DNA of 64,000 bases from Luzula sylvatica (GCA_946800325.1 OX326956.1:17698667-17762666); one strand, 5' to 3'; positions 1 to 12,539 are shown, counted from the first letter of the stretch. Numbers and translations: made by a program. The notes: generated by a model not told the origin, from the sequence alone.

Positions 1-818
1 CTAGATCAAGCCGCCTCTAGGGTTTCTTTTCTTCTTTCTCTTCTGAGGCGAAGAAGAGTGTCAAAACTATATATATGACACACACATACAAACACACGTA
101 ATTGCGGATTCTGAAAGAGTTTTTTAGAGAGCAAATAAAACATGACTATTCAAATTACCTTACAAAATATTTTGACGAGGTCAAATAGTGCAATTTGCAC
201 TAGCCGCCGGCCCTTATATAACAATAAACTTAAATCTTATTAAACAAAAATCATTAATTGACAAAAATATCCAAAATACTTTTTTGAAAAAACTCTACCA
301 TAAGAAAAATGATCTATCGTAGAATTTCCCACTGATTTGAATGAATAATTGACATGTTAATCAGTATTTTTCACGTAATTAATTACCATGTATTATATAT
401 TTAACATGTACCCTAGAAGCGCTTATGGATCCCCATCAATCATTTTTTCAATCTTTATTTTTTTGTACCAAAAAAGGTTTAGTTCTAAGTAACTAATTAT
501 TATTATTATCATCATCGTCATTGTCATCGTCATCGTTTTTATATTGATATTTATACTTTTCCTATATTTCACTATATTTTCTGATTTTGTATAAAGAGAA
601 CTTTCTTACCGGGTAGATAAACTGTTTGAAACACTTAATAATCAAAATAAAATATTATTCAGGACTAAATAACAATAACGGAACCAAGACTAATTTGCCT
701 CTCTTCCTCACCTTACACAAAGAAACAAGAAAGAAAAAAATACATTCATCCTGTAGTTTGCATTGTCAACTTTATGATTCGTCGAATAATTTGCCTCTTT
801 TCCACAATAACTTTGTGA
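1..818. other. AT-rich intergenic DNA
   Basis: No gene could be supported. The first 60 bases hold an AGGGTTT telo-box-like motif in a CT-rich stretch, which would fit the 5' leader of a gene lying off the left edge. Around 280-345 there is one end of a MITE family seen elsewhere in the window (GATCTATCGTAGAATTTCCC-type end), and 500-535 is an ATT/ATC triplet-rich stretch. Confidence 0.4.
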
Positions 819-1179
819 TCAGTTATGACTATCGACCATCTCTACCCTTGGTTTGATTCTAACCTTGAGCCCCTCTTGCATGTGAAGTATAATAGAAAAT
901 CTCGGTACCGCAACAAAACCCGGAACAACTTCAACATGGTACCGGCTTAACACAGCCACTACCACAGCCTTCATTTGTGTAAAAGCCAAATCTTTTCCTA
1001 AACATGTTCTCGGCCCCGAATTGAAAGACATGAATTTATAACTCGGCTCGTGCTTTATCTTACCGGTCACACTTAACCACCTTTCAGGTTTGAACTCCAT
1101 GCAGTTGTTCCCCCATATCCCCTCCATCCTCGCCATCGCATAGAGTGAGAACAGGATTCTATGAATGATAATGTAGAGT
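819..1179 (-). pseudogene. CYP96A-like cytochrome P450, C-terminal fragment
   Basis: The open frame on the minus strand encodes only the last ~120 residues of a CYP86-clan P450. It has a PERW (FKPERW) motif, then the heme-binding loop [19 protein letters not shown] with the axial cysteine, and a normal C-terminus ending LKVRIKPR. The spacing and the wording of the heme loop are those of CYP96A enzymes (the mid-chain alkane hydroxylase family of wax synthesis, ER-bound, about 500 residues). An in-frame TAA at about 1180-1182 closes the frame. CYP96A genes usually lack introns, and nothing resembling the N-terminal 75 percent is seen upstream to 3 kb, so this is read as a 5'-truncated relic. 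An exon of a gene with distant upstream exons is the alternative. Confidence 0.8.
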
Positions 1180-2462
1180 TAAAAGGAACAAATGTTTTAA
1201 AAGATATCATGCAAATCATTCATTTCACAACATTCATGACACAAAAAATAATTCATTGCAATCAACACTAATTAAATCCTTAAACATACCCGACTTTTGA
1301 AAAGTGGACAATTTTTACATCTCTAGACTATTCAAAAGTCGAGAGTGTTATTCTTACATTTCCAAACTATTTTATCTTTTCTTGTTAATCTCAAACTCAT
1401 TTAGTCTCAACACAAAAAATTTCCAAATATCATGTATACCCTTTAATTGGAACTTATTTTCTTACATTGAGTTCTTCAAGCACTTGTTGAATAAACCACT
1501 TCTTTTCGCCAAAAATAACAGCGCTAAAATACGCGAGCCTTGGAACCATAAAGTCTCCCACATACTAAATCATCGTTAAGAAAATATATTATTAGTTATT
1601 AGTTATAAACTTTATAATTTCTTTAAGCAGTTAAAGTGATATTATTTTCAAAAAATAGGACAAATACAATTTAGGGAACCTGAGTTATAAACTTTATAAT
1701 TTCATATCGATCACTAATCTCAGCACTTGAAATATCTAAAAAGTAAAATAAAAATATCTAAAAAGTAAATAAACATAATATTATCAAAATGATAGAACTA
1801 GTATTAGAAAATCAAGAAAATGATTCAATTAATGTCACATAGAGCAAAACAATTATTTAAATATTGAACACCATAAATCAAATTTCAAAATCAAGAAATA
1901 AAATCCAATACAAACTGAAACTGGTACAGCGTAACAGCAGGAAACCAAACTAACTAGATTTGGTACAATATTATCAAATTCAGGCTAAAATTTCAGCACA
2001 TAATTTTGGATTGATTTTAAGTGATAAGGTTGATCTGTAAATCTAAAAGCAAGTGGGTTATTAATTGATTCGGGAATGAAAATGGTATTGAGTGCAATTC
2101 CAGACGAACCTATTGACGATAAGAGAGAAGCATTCAGGTTTCTATTGGGTAAATACAATATTTTTATTTTTTAATGGCAAATACGAAATTTTAATTCTTC
2201 TCAGAGGGGTAAGTACGTAAATTTTCCATTTAATACTAAATGTGTACAATCAAATTGAATACAAACTCGAAATTGATGAATACACTGTTACAAACGAAAT
2301 TGAAAGGTCGTGTTCTAACTTCTAAGAGCCTGTAATTCCATTTATTTTATGGGTTTTTTCTGCATATTGCCAACTGGTACCTATTAAAATTCATTTATTA
2401 TTTATTTTTTAAATTGTTTTTCTTGCTTTTTTAATTAATTTCATTTGTTGTTTTTGTTTTAG
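1180..2462. other. Intergenic, no gene recognised
   Basis: AT-rich DNA without a recognisable coding region. A short exon-like stretch ending in AG before a GT at about 2138 was seen, but it has no recognisable homology and is not called. Confidence 0.4.
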
Positions 2463-2561
2463 CCAACTGGCGCGATATTAGTCGAGAGTGGTTATGGTGA
2501 AAGGTTACCTTCAATGGGTACTAGGCAGGAGCGTCTCCGCGAACCTGACACGATTCTTGAG
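2463..2561 (+). CDS. Orphan exon-like segment, unknown protein
   Basis: Ninety-nine bases (33 codons, phase 0 at both ends) are open and flanked by a good acceptor (TTTTGTTTTAG) and a donor (GAG then GTAAAA). The translation begins PTGAILVESGYGERLPSMG and continues TRQERLREPDTILE. It is GC-richer than its surroundings and has no stop. I do not recognise the family. No convincing partner exons were found on either side, so it may be a captured or stranded gene fragment between transposons rather than part of a working gene. Confidence 0.35.
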
Positions 2562-3156
2562 GTAAAATTGAAAACCTAAATTTAAATGAAAATATATAGG
2601 GTTTGGTGGTGTGATATGTTGGTTTATATGTACGGCTTTTTTTGGAAATACAATACATGTTCGATATGAAATATATATTTTTAGACGTATACTATACATT
2701 TTAGTAGTATAATACATTTTCTTATATGTATGATACTTTTGAAGTACAAATACATCTTTGGTTTTAATTTTATGGATAGTGATATTGACAGGAAAAATAA
2801 ATATTATATACAGAAAATTTTATTCAAATTTGACATGAATTAAAAATAAAATTACCATTTGAATTTTAAATTTTCTGTTTCAAGTAATATTATTTCCTGT
2901 CAATATCATTACCCAATTTTATTTGTGTCTGATATACCTTTTAAATAAATGATGTTTTCTTTTTAAAATCTTGAATTATTGATAATTTACTGATAAATTA
3001 ACTATTTTGGTAAATCTGATACTATATGAATTAATATTTGTTTTGTTACTACTTGGCTTTTTAGGAGACAAATTTGATATTTACAATTTATGAAGGATAA
3101 AATTGTTACTTCCGTGTTTAGAAGGGATATACAGCAAATTACCCCTTTTAATATCA
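2562..3156. other. Intergenic with one small MITE
   Basis: AT-rich DNA. The only structure found is the inverted-repeat element at 2779-2909. No coding sequence is seen. Confidence 0.4.
2779..2909. mobile_element. Stowaway-like MITE (131 bp)
   Basis: The left arm GTGATATTGACAGGAAA and the right arm TTTCCTGTCAATATCAT form terminal inverted repeats, which extend imperfectly through an ACAGAAAATTTTA-type inner arm. The element is flanked on both sides by TA (2777-2778 and 2910-2911), as expected for a Tc1/mariner Stowaway insertion. It is non-coding. Confidence 0.65.
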
Positions 3157-4032
3157 CTAGGAAAATAGCCCGCGCTTCGCTGCGGGATATATTATTTGAT
3201 AAGAAATAATATAATAAGCAAAAGTAATAATTTTATATATTATTTGATATATTATTTCACTGCGGGATATATTATTTGATATATTATTTGATAAGAAAAT
3301 AGAAATATTTCTCGCACTTCGTTGCGATTTTTCAAAATCTTTTATGATCATAAAATAATAATTTTATCTAAAACGTTACAAGTGCAAAACAAAAGTAATC
3401 TTCATAAATGTTAATTTAAAAAAAAAGTCTGATATTAAATAGTCTCAGAAGTATTATTCAATAAATTGAAATTTTTTTCCTCCTCAAAATATATCATATG
3501 TTCCAAAAGAAAAATTCAAATGTTTTATTTAGAATACAAAACATGTCAAATAAAATAAATTTCTGACAAAGACAAACAAAAAAACAAAAAAGATGTAGCT
3601 TGGTACCAATCAAATATATTATAATAAGCACAAAAGAATACAGCTTGGTACCAATCAAAACTGTTATAATAAGCACAAAAAAAAAAATAATACTATCTCA
3701 GGCTAACAAAAAGTATTTGTGTGAATAGTATTTTATTAACAGTAAAATTATAGTATACAAATTATATTTATTAATACGATGAAAAATTCAAATATTTTAT
3801 TTAGAACACAAGACATATATCAATTATATTTATTAATACGATGAAAAATTCATATATTTTATTTAGAACACAAGACATATGTCAAATAAAATAAAAGTCC
3901 AAAAAAAAAAAAAAAAAAAAAAACCAGATGAACAGTACCGGGGATGAACAGTACCGGAGCTTGTGAACAGTAACGGTGACGTGGCCTCTTGGTTTGGCTC
4001 CAAATTGGTGTAAATTTAATGGGAGGGGTGAA
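3157..4032 (-). mobile_element. Non-autonomous Helitron, copy 1 (876 bp)
   Basis: Read on the minus strand, the element ends in a GC-rich hairpin (CCCGCAGCGAAGCGCGGG) followed about 8 bases later by CTAG, with host T next to it. That is the Helitron 3' signature. Its body matches the element at 32317-33163, including the internal repeats of the CCCGCAGCGAA hairpin arm and a distal block with several ACTGTTCATC-type motifs before a long T tract. The 5' end, by comparison, reads TTCACCCCTCCCATTAAA. No helicase/Rep coding region is present. An 11-bp direct repeat (TTTTAATATCA at 3146-3156 and 4068-4078) lies near both ends but does not fit the defined 5' end. Confidence 0.75.
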
Positions 4033-4140
4033 TTGTACAAATTCTTTTATTTTGTCTTTCACAATGATTTTAATATCAAAGAAATATGACTACTGCATCT
4101 ATCAATATTTGTACATGATGAAATCAAATTTTATATCAAA
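4033..4140. other. Short spacer between Helitron-related ends
   Basis: About 100 bases between the 5' end of the first Helitron and the next CTAG/hairpin end. Nothing else is visible. Confidence 0.4.
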
Positions 4141-4340
4141 CTAGCAATAGCCCGCGCAACAATTCCGCGGGTCTTCATACCGTTTGTTTACATGCTTTTG
4201 TATAATTTGTTTAAATAGAATTTGTGTGGGTACGTTTAAACTCAATTATATAATCATGATATGTTTGCAAATATATTGATGTCAATAAATGCATGAAATT
4301 TGTCTATGATGGATATATGCATTATAATTAATGAGGGTCC
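4141..4340 (-). repeat. Second Helitron-type 3' end, different family
   Basis: On the minus strand the sequence ACCCGCGGAATTGTTGCG and its partner GCGCGGGCTATTG lead into CTAG followed by T, a hairpin-plus-CTAG terminus like that of Helitrons. The adjoining 4200-4330 (ATGATATGTTTGCAAATAT, then ATTGATGTCAATAAATGC) recurs at about 22060-22250. This is therefore a dispersed repeat family with at least two copies here. The far end was not located. Confidence 0.5.
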
Positions 4341-4644
4341 ATGAAATTAGTCCATCATTACAAATCCACACAAAATAAATAAAATATAACATGTTATAAT
4401 TCAAACAAAATTAAAGTTTCAAAACAAATAAAAGAAAAAACTGTGAATAATACACATAAAACCGAAATATATATTTAAAATTACATCTATTAACATAAAA
4501 AATATCATTTTTTTTAAAATAAAGAACACAATTGTAAATTACACCATAAAAAATTAACAATTGAGTCATTGTTTCATAAGGGGATATATGGAGCCCCAAT
4601 AACACAAAAATAACATTATTGATGAGACGGCAAGAGAGAATTAA

Positions 4645-5283
4645 GTAGGTTGATTAGTATTATTGACGGACTCAGTTAACGATTTAATTGAATTGACACG
4701 TCAATTAACATTTACTAATATTAACATATCATAAATTATTGATGTGTTAATTAATTGTGTCAATTAACATTTAATTGAGTCAATTATAAATGCTAATAAA
4801 TTCACTTTGTCACTTCATCAAGGATATTGTGATGAGTTTGGGGGTCAATTATATTTTTCTTCCATACATGAATATAATTTGGGTTGCAGTAAAAACAAAA
4901 CTCCAAAAAAAAAAAGAGGACACGTGCCACCATGTGGCGATATGTGCAAAATTATATCTACGTAGGTTGATTAGTATTGTTGATTGACTCAATTAACGAT
5001 TTAATTGACCGTTTAATTGAATTGACACGTCAATTAACATTTACTAATATGAATATGTTATAAATTATTGATGTGTTAATTGAACGTGTCAATTAACATT
5101 TAATTGAGTCAATTAGAAATGCTAATAAATTCAATTTGTCACATCATCAAGATATTGTGTTGAGTTTTGGAGCCAATTATATTTTTCTTTCATACATGAA
5201 TATAATTTGGTTTGCAATAAAATAAAAAAATAAAAAAAAAGGGGACACGTGTCACCGTGTGGTGATATGTGTAAAATTATATC
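4645..5283. repeat. Tandem duplication of a ~318-bp unit
   Basis: Two diverged copies lie head to tail, about 4645-4962 and 4963-5283. Both start GTAGGTTGATTAGTATT, run through GACACGTCAATTAACATTTA and CATACATGAATATAATTTGG, and end with a G-box bearing GGACACGTG block and AAAATTATATCTA. Relatives in inverse orientation occur at about 57300-57440. It is non-coding and AT-rich. Function is unknown; it is most likely a mobile or satellite-like repeat. Confidence 0.65.
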
Positions 5284-5588
5284 TATTGAAGTATAAAAAG
5301 GCATACAAAAGACAAAGTTGTATCATATTTTCAATTTTAATAGCATTTAATAAATATTTTGACATGGAAGGATAAATGTGATATTTTAAGATTTTAATTT
5401 CGAACTTACTGAATTTAAGATAGATCAATTTTAAAGCTTTCGAATTTAAAGATTGTGGTTCTCGTTATATATAATTTACAAATTATGAAATTGAATTTTA
5501 AGTATGATTTATCAAACTTGAATTACCCCATCTTTTTAAAAAAATTATATTTATGAAAATAATCTTAAATTTTTAAGAATTGTTTTGT

Positions 5589-5848
5589 GGGGAATTCTAT
5601 CATACACCATTTTACAAGGGTATTTTGGGTATTTTAGCAATTAATTATATTTGTAAAAGGGTGTATCATAAAATTTATCTTTTATGGACATTTTGTTTAA
5701 ATGAACACCACAAAATTACAATTTAGTCAAACATTAATTGATAAATATATTTGAAATCTTACCTTAAATATTCATAAATGAATAATTACTCCAAATACCC
5801 TTGAAAATAGGTGTATGATAAGGAAAAGGGTGTATGATAGAAGCCCCC
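5589..5848. mobile_element. Mutator-type MITE with 9-bp TSD
   Basis: The ends are inverted repeats (GGGGAATTCTATCATACACC at left, GGTGTATGATAGAAGCCCCC at right). The 260-bp element is flanked by a perfect 9-bp direct repeat TTGTTTTGT (5580-5588 and 5849-5857). A 9-bp duplication is typical of Mutator-like elements. A second member with similar ends is at 13719-13950. Confidence 0.8.
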
Positions 5849-5960
5849 TTGTTTTGTATACATACATTTGGCAATGTATACTAAATATTAAGTTTAAGTT
5901 GGTACTTATTTCACTAATCTTAATTTTTTACTACGACAAAAGGTTAAGTCATATTGTATC

Positions 5961-6178
5961 CAGTACCGTATTATATGTATATACTCATTTGATTTCAATG
6001 AGATACTCATTTGATTTCAGTACCGTATCATATGTATATACTCATTTGATTTCAATGAGATACTCATTTGATTTCAGTACCGTATCATATGTACATACTC
6101 ATTTGATTTCAATGAGATACTCATTTGATTTCAGTACCGTATATATGTATATACTCATTTGATTTCAATGAGATACTC
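5961..6178. repeat. 57-bp minisatellite, ~3.8 copies
   Basis: The unit begins CAGTACCGTATCATATGTAT and ends with two CTCATTTGATTTCA motifs. Starts at 5961, 6018, 6075 and 6132 give a constant 57-bp period. Because 57 is a multiple of three and the unit has no stop in one frame, it creates an open frame with a 19-residue peptide repeat. There is no sign that this is translated. Confidence 0.9.
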
Positions 6179-9109
6179 CATATATTGTATTTTAATATTA
6201 TGTTAAAATTATATATACAAACTACTCATCTCGTTCGAGTCACATTTGAATTTTCTGCTAATAACCACGACAAAAGATCAACTTCTTCATGTGGTGTACT
6301 TGAATATTTTATGCTGAAATAATCAGATGTTTTTTGGATAATAATTCACGGATACAGGTCATATAAATGTATATTTCTAATGTACGAATAAACATGATTG
6401 AATAATAAAATATCAAACTTAATATGTATTAGAAAATTATGCATATAAATAAATAGTTGAACATAATTTACAATATAAATATTTTGAAATTTTCAATAAA
6501 CAAAAATTTAAAAAAAATTATGCTGAACATAGAATATGTAACGCGTCATATATAACTAATTGTATAAATTATCAATATGAAAATAATAAATAATAATATA
6601 TTATATATAATATAACTACTATACATATACATTGTATTTTTATTTTTATTTTTTTGAAAACTAAAATAGTAGAATATAGTGTTAATATACTCTTGTCAAA
6701 ATATGAACTGTTGAGATCTTCAAATGATCGACTCGATGGCTAGAGTTTGTTTGAAAAATCGACTTCATCACACACACACACACACAAAAAAAAAACTAAC
6801 TCCAAAAAACAATTTTCTCCGTAACTATGTTCCATCAATCACATGTTTTTCATGCCAACATGATTTATACATGCGAAGGAATAAAAAAGAAACGTTAACG
6901 AAATATACATCTAAACATCACATATATGGTTTAGATGTATTGTGTTAACATACCTATCTAACTTTATTATAATTGTTTGATTGTTCTTTATCTTCTCCTA
7001 GTCATGATGAATCCGAAGAGATTGGTTGCGACTATAAGGAGAAGGAGGTAGTGAGGCAGGTACCCAGGTAAAATCTGAACTTGGGTATTCGATCCGAAGG
7101 GAGAGAGTAATATTAAAAAAAAATATCCGTAAGTTCGATAATATTCGAAAAAATATTCGTTCCAGAGGGTAAATTTTTACCTGAGGGTATAATTCATTAC
7201 CCGAAAATACTCGAAAAAAATCCAATAATTTGAAAATTTTGAATGTTTTATGTCTTAATTATTTTTAATATTTTAATTTTTAATGTATTTAAACATGTTG
7301 TTTGTTTTATGTATATAAAAATATTCATGATTTTAAGTATTTGTATACTAAATTTGTAGATTTTTTTTTTTAGATTTTTTGTTAGGGATTTTCCGATAAC
7401 GGGTAATACCACAGACAAATTTACCCGGGAGTTCAGGTTCATATATGATTTTGTACCAATGAGTATTTTTTGTTCGAGTTTGAACAATAACCGTAAATTC
7501 GAGTTCGGATATGGAAGAAAATTATCCGAACCAGCCCCGCCCTTCCCCTTTGACATCCCTATATATGTTGGAGTTGATAATATACAAATTGGTATGGTAC
7601 GACTCCTCTTGTTGAGAAGAAGGATTGGTACTATATCATTGTATGAATGCTCCGTTGATCTTCCAACACGCATTAAAACACACATGTTATGTATTGGCTT
7701 CACGAAAAGACATTGAAATCAAGTCAAACGTACTTGCTATGCTCAAAGCAGCAAGCGCAAGACGAGGGAAATAATGTTGAACCATCAACATGCAAATTGA
7801 GTAAGAATGACTGATTAGTGACATCATACCCCAGTTAATTGAGTATTTGACACAATAAAATTATATGTCAGATAAATTATGAATTCATATCTCAGGGATC
7901 ATTGTTGTGTGTCATTAAAAAATATTAAAAAAGAACCTAATAAGGACGTTGCAACGGAACTTTAGAAATAGAGGTGTAATAAATTCATCATAAATATCCA
8001 AGTTGGTGTCTCTTGGCAAAAGTTTGTTTTTGTTTTTTTCAGTTTTTCTTCAAATGATTTGAATTTTGAAATTCAGTAATATGATTAGTACTTTAATAGT
8101 TCATGTTAGCGTTAATTACATAATACCTTGCAATTTCCTTTTAAATTTGGATCGAAATGAAACACTTCAAAAAGGGTTTAGGCAAATCAATTTGACGGAA
8201 ATAAATCACGTGGAAGCATAGTCACATATTTAAATTCCAGGCCCAACAAACCTAGATCAAGTAGAATATGTTTTAGATTTAGGGTTTGTTTGGATGAGTA
8301 GGTAATCTTTAGTTTAGTCTAGAATAACAAAAGTTTTTCAAATTTTTACTAATGTATGTTTGGATGTTATTTTGGATTTGATTGAGGAATCTTAAGTTAA
8401 GAAATTCCTAGGTTATTTGGTATAGAAAAGAATCAAAATCAAAAACTTAGTTTTTTTGTAGTAACTTCCAAATTTGAAAATAGGTTGCAAAAATTTGACT
8501 CATTATATAGTTTATGCAGAAGATAGGTTACAAACTTTGTATATGACATAATAAATTTGATTAGGGATATATAAATGATTTTTACTTCCAAATTTTAGGA
8601 TATATCAATCTAAATATTTTTCACCATTACACTAATTACTGTCCAAAAATTTGAGCCGTGACACAAGACCTTATAAACAAAAAAGAAAATTAATTTTGGT
8701 GTTGCCCTTGAGATCATTTATATTTGAATTGATATACCTAATATTCTTGGTAATTAATATTAACAAACTCTGGTTTTAGTGGAGGATAAGATAATGTAAA
8801 AAAAAATTATAAAATTGAGCATAAAGAATATTGATTCTTTTAATTATATATTTCATTACGATGCTTGGTAAAAATTAAAATCATAGAGGTCTAACGTAGG
8901 ATAGTGTTGAATTTGAAAACAAAATATAGCTTGTCCTAATCTTTCGCACCAAGCTTGAAAATGAAGAAGATTTACTCATGTTTTCGTTCATCGATATCCA
9001 TAAATCGTGAAAACAAAATATAGCTCGTCCTACTATAGGTTTGATATGTTTTTGAGACAAAGGGTGACCATCCGACGAAACGAAACATATCTAATTCATT
9101 CAACATTAT
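6179..9109. other. Gene-free AT-rich stretch
   Basis: It holds a short (CA)n run at about 6768-6785, a degraded hAT element at 7050-7561, and low-complexity AT-rich DNA. No gene could be supported on either strand. Confidence 0.45.
7050..7561. mobile_element. Degraded hAT-like element
   Basis: The right end, CCTTTGACATCCCTA, and the internal TTAATTATTTTTAATATTTT and TTTTATGTATATAAAA stretches align with the intact element at 48024-48534. The arms are rich in CCGAA/TACCCG motifs. The left terminal repeat is missing or eroded and no clean TSD was found, so this is an old copy. Confidence 0.6.
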
Positions 9110-9779
9110 CAATGAATTTGATTCCAAAATATTAATCTCCTCCTATATCTTAAAACAAAAAGTATCTATTTTCGAGTGTGGATACATATTTTTTTTAAAC
9201 GAAAAATAATTCAGCCAAACAACATATTTGAATTTTTGTGAAGATAAAGCAATATATATATTAAATACTTTAGATAAAGTAGTTGTTGGTTCATGCTTTT
9301 TTCGTGAGTATGCACGAAAAGAAGAATTTTTCATAAATATATTTTTGTGAATTAATGCATATTTATATAATATATATCCTACTTTATTTCTTATTTTATA
9401 TTTATTACTAATAAAATGAAAATTTATATATCAAATAATTTCGTGATCATCAAAATCATATTTAGACATGTTCATTACAATTTATATTTTTACAATGACG
9501 TACTGAAATGTAGTATCACTTAATCCGTACTAGTTTACTCTTTTCTTTTAATTAATAATAATATAATATAATTTGGAGTTAAAAGATGACAACTAATTAA
9601 AAAAACTGGCAAATCCTAAAAAAGTTTAAAAAAGAACGGGTCTTGCAAATCTTCCCTTCAAGAAAAATACTCCGTGAATTTTTAAAAAGCAAGGGGTCTC
9701 TTGCTAAATTGCAGTCCTTTCACAATACTCAGGAAAAAATAATTCAGAGCATGATTTGCTCGTTTATGTACCTCGTAAT
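9110..9779. repeat. Dispersed duplication, copy A (left part)
   Basis: This stretch (GAATTTGATTCCAAAATATT, then TTTGTGAAGATAAAGCAATA, GTTCATGC and TGAGTATGCACGAAAAG) matches 11282-11890 at moderate identity. The homology resumes after the hAT element, at about 10495-10600. It is non-coding in both copies. Confidence 0.7.
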
Positions 9780-10468
9780 TAGGGGGTGTAAACGGTTCAG
9801 ATATTATTCAAACCGATCCGAACCGAATCCGACTAAATATTTAGATTTAAAAAAATTATCTGGATCTGATCCGGATTTGGTTCGCATCCTTTTTTGAATC
9901 CGGATATGTATTCAAAATATTATCCGAATCCGAATAACAATTAAAAATGGGTACTCGTTTTTTCATAATTTATTTTACATTTAGATTATTATAATAATTT
10001 TATTGACTTAATAAAAATTCATATTCACATGACTCATACTCCATAAACCAATTTCATTTAAAAAAATATATATATAATCTATTTTCAAAATCCAAAATTA
10101 TTTTCCTCTTCTACAAAACTTTTCAACTTTTAAAAAAAAAAATGTTTCGTGGGTGGTTTTTTATGAAAATCAAGGTTTCTCAATTATTTTTGAAAAACTA
10201 TGATGTATTATTGAAGTTTTATTTTAATTATATTTGAATGTCGAAGATAAAATAAATAGTTATGTTACATATCAAATATTTGTTTTAATTATTGAAAAAT
10301 ATCCGTATCCGTATCCGTATTCGTATCCGACAATATCCCAATCGTATCCGTATCCGTTTAATATCCGAACCGTATCCGGATCCGAATTGTTCTGTATCCG
10401 AATATCGGTATCAAAAAAATATGAATACATATCTGGTATGATCACTATCCGAACCGTTTACGCCCCTA
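9780..10468. mobile_element. Non-autonomous hAT element (689 bp)
   Basis: The terminal inverted repeats are TAGGGGGTGTAAACGGTTC and GAACCGTTTACGCCCCTA. The flanks are CTCGTAAT (9772-9779) and CTTGTAAT (10469-10476), an 8-bp target duplication with one mismatch, as hAT transposases make. Subterminal regions are full of TATCCG/ATCCGAAC repeats, the usual transposase-binding clusters. No transposase frame is present. It sits inside copy A of the duplication at 9110-10600 and is absent from copy B. Confidence 0.85.
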
Positions 10469-10476
10469 CTTGTAAT

Positions 10477-11281
10477 GCTTCTTAACAAATTACGGAACTG
10501 TTGTACAAAGCTCCTTGAAAAATTAAATATATTGCAAATTGCTCCTTGGTTTTGGTAAATAGCGAGTTCACGGGAGAATAGTTTATGGAGTGCTAACGAA
10601 TTAATAAAACACATTCTATTAATTTATATGATAATTTGTATAAATGCAAGGATTAATACGTAATTATTTCTTCAAATTTTATTTCAAGAAGTATCTTGTG
10701 TGGTTAAAAAAACCAGCACCATTAGCGACCATGTGTTAAGATATACCTTTGTTTTATTCAATACCAAATATTTTTTTCATTTATTTTTTTCCTAACTTCT
10801 TATTTTATTAAAATTCTTTTTTGAGGGAGATTATTTTATTAAATTTGACATAATCTCATGTAAGTTTCGTATTTGTAAGGGTGTTGTTTTGTAAATTGTT
10901 CTGAAACATATAAAATTCAATTCAATTATATATTACATGTGTAAGACAAACACGGAACTTCGAAAAAACCCGCGCAATTGCGACGCTACGCAAATATCAG
11001 AATATCGGAAGAACCGAATGTCTTGTGTTTTGTAATAATAACATTTTGTAAACTACCTCACTATATTGTTTTCTCTTATGTTTGTATTGTTTTATGATCA
11101 TATTTTGTTACTATATTGTGCTCATTGTTTCGCAATTCCTTAGTCCACAAAATAACACACAATTCAAACCGACAAATATGGAAACAATTTCAAAAATGTA
11201 CCGAAGGATATCCGTCCAATTTCAAAAATAACACACACAATTTGATTGTTGTGTTGATAAAGCCCAGTTTTTATTATTAAT
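10477..11281. other. Intergenic between duplication copies
   Basis: The first ~120 bases are the right part of duplication copy A. The rest is AT-rich with no gene found. A CCCGCGCAATTGCGACG stretch at about 10970 may be an eroded transposon end. Confidence 0.4.
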
Positions 11282-11890
11282 AATAATGAATTTGATTCCA
11301 AAATATCAATTTTCTCTGATATCTTAATCGAAAAGTATATATTTTTGAATTGTGGATACTTACTTCTTTTAAAAGAGAAAAAATTCATCCAAACAACTTA
11401 TTTGAATTTTTGTGAAGATAAAGCAATATATATATATATATATATACTTCAGATAAAACAGTTGTTAGTTCATGCTGTTTTCGTGAGTATGCATGAAAAG
11501 AACAAATTTTCAAAACAAAACAAAAAAAATTTAATGCATATTCCTATAATATTTAAAAATATATTAATTATATAATATATATCTTACTTGATTTCTAATT
11601 TTATGTATATTATATGTTTATTTTTTTTGTTTTCTGTTTTAGAATAAAATGACAAGTGAGTCAGCTAGTAGTTATATATCAAATTAATTAAAAAAAATAA
11701 AACGGGTGTTGCAAATCTTTCACTGTAGAAAAATAGCCCATGAAATTTTAAAAAATAAGGGGTTTCTTGCTAAATGGCGGAACTTTTGTACAATGCTCCT
11801 TGAAAGTTAAATCTCTTGCAAACTGCTCCGTTTTGGCAAAAATAACAAAGGGAGAGAGAATAGTTTATCTAGTGATAACAAATTAATTAT
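11282..11890. repeat. Dispersed duplication, copy B
   Basis: Counterpart of 9110-10600, with the same order of motifs and without the hAT insertion. It contains an expanded (TA)n run at about 11428-11446. Confidence 0.7.
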
Positions 11891-12523
11891 AGATAAATTC
11901 TATCATATGCTTTTCTATACATTTTATAATTTAAAATAACAAACGGTAAGTTTGGTTGAATTTTAAATTCTAATTAGGTTTATGACAAAAGAGGTATATT
12001 AGTAAACACATTAATTTTTTACTAAAAATAATGACGTGTTATAAATAGGAAACAAAAATATTATTTTAAAGCAAACGAGAATTATTGTGATATTTCTTCC
12101 AATGGAATTAGATAATTATCCGAATATTTTCTGTAGAGACTGGTAAAATATTGGGTCTGTAGACTTTTCATCCTTTCTCGAGTTCTTTTTTTTATATATT
12201 TTTTAATAAATATATTTTTTTATAATTATTTTCATGGAATCTTGTTCTTCAATTGTTCTTTATAAATTGTTTCTTTTTATTAAAAAACCATGTTTTTAAA
12301 GTACTTTCATGATTTTTTGAATTTTATTTATTAATAATTAATTAGAATATAATATTATTTTTCCAAAATATAAATGTTGGAACATTTTTAATAATTTTCA
12401 AATGTGTTGATATTTTTTGACTTTTTTTTTGCAAACAAATATTTTTTATGAAATTTGATTTATATTTATGGCTTAATTGGATATATTTAATATACTCTAG
12501 GTTGGATGTGAAATCATTGATTT
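11891..12523. other. AT-rich spacer
   Basis: Low-complexity AT-rich sequence. No coding region or named element is visible. Confidence 0.4.
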
Positions 12524-12539
12524 AATGTTTATAGTTGAT

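Noticed and set aside
3146..4078. An 11-bp direct repeat TTTTAATATCA on both sides of Helitron copy 1, as if a TSD of a Mutator-type element.
   Set aside because: The right copy lies 35 bp outside the 5' end defined by comparison with the second element, whose precise A|T insertion shows no target duplication. In AT-rich DNA an 11-bp match can be chance.
5815..6162. A 115-codon frame with a repeated 19-residue peptide.
   Set aside because: It is produced by the 57-bp minisatellite; there are no splice or promoter signals and no known family.
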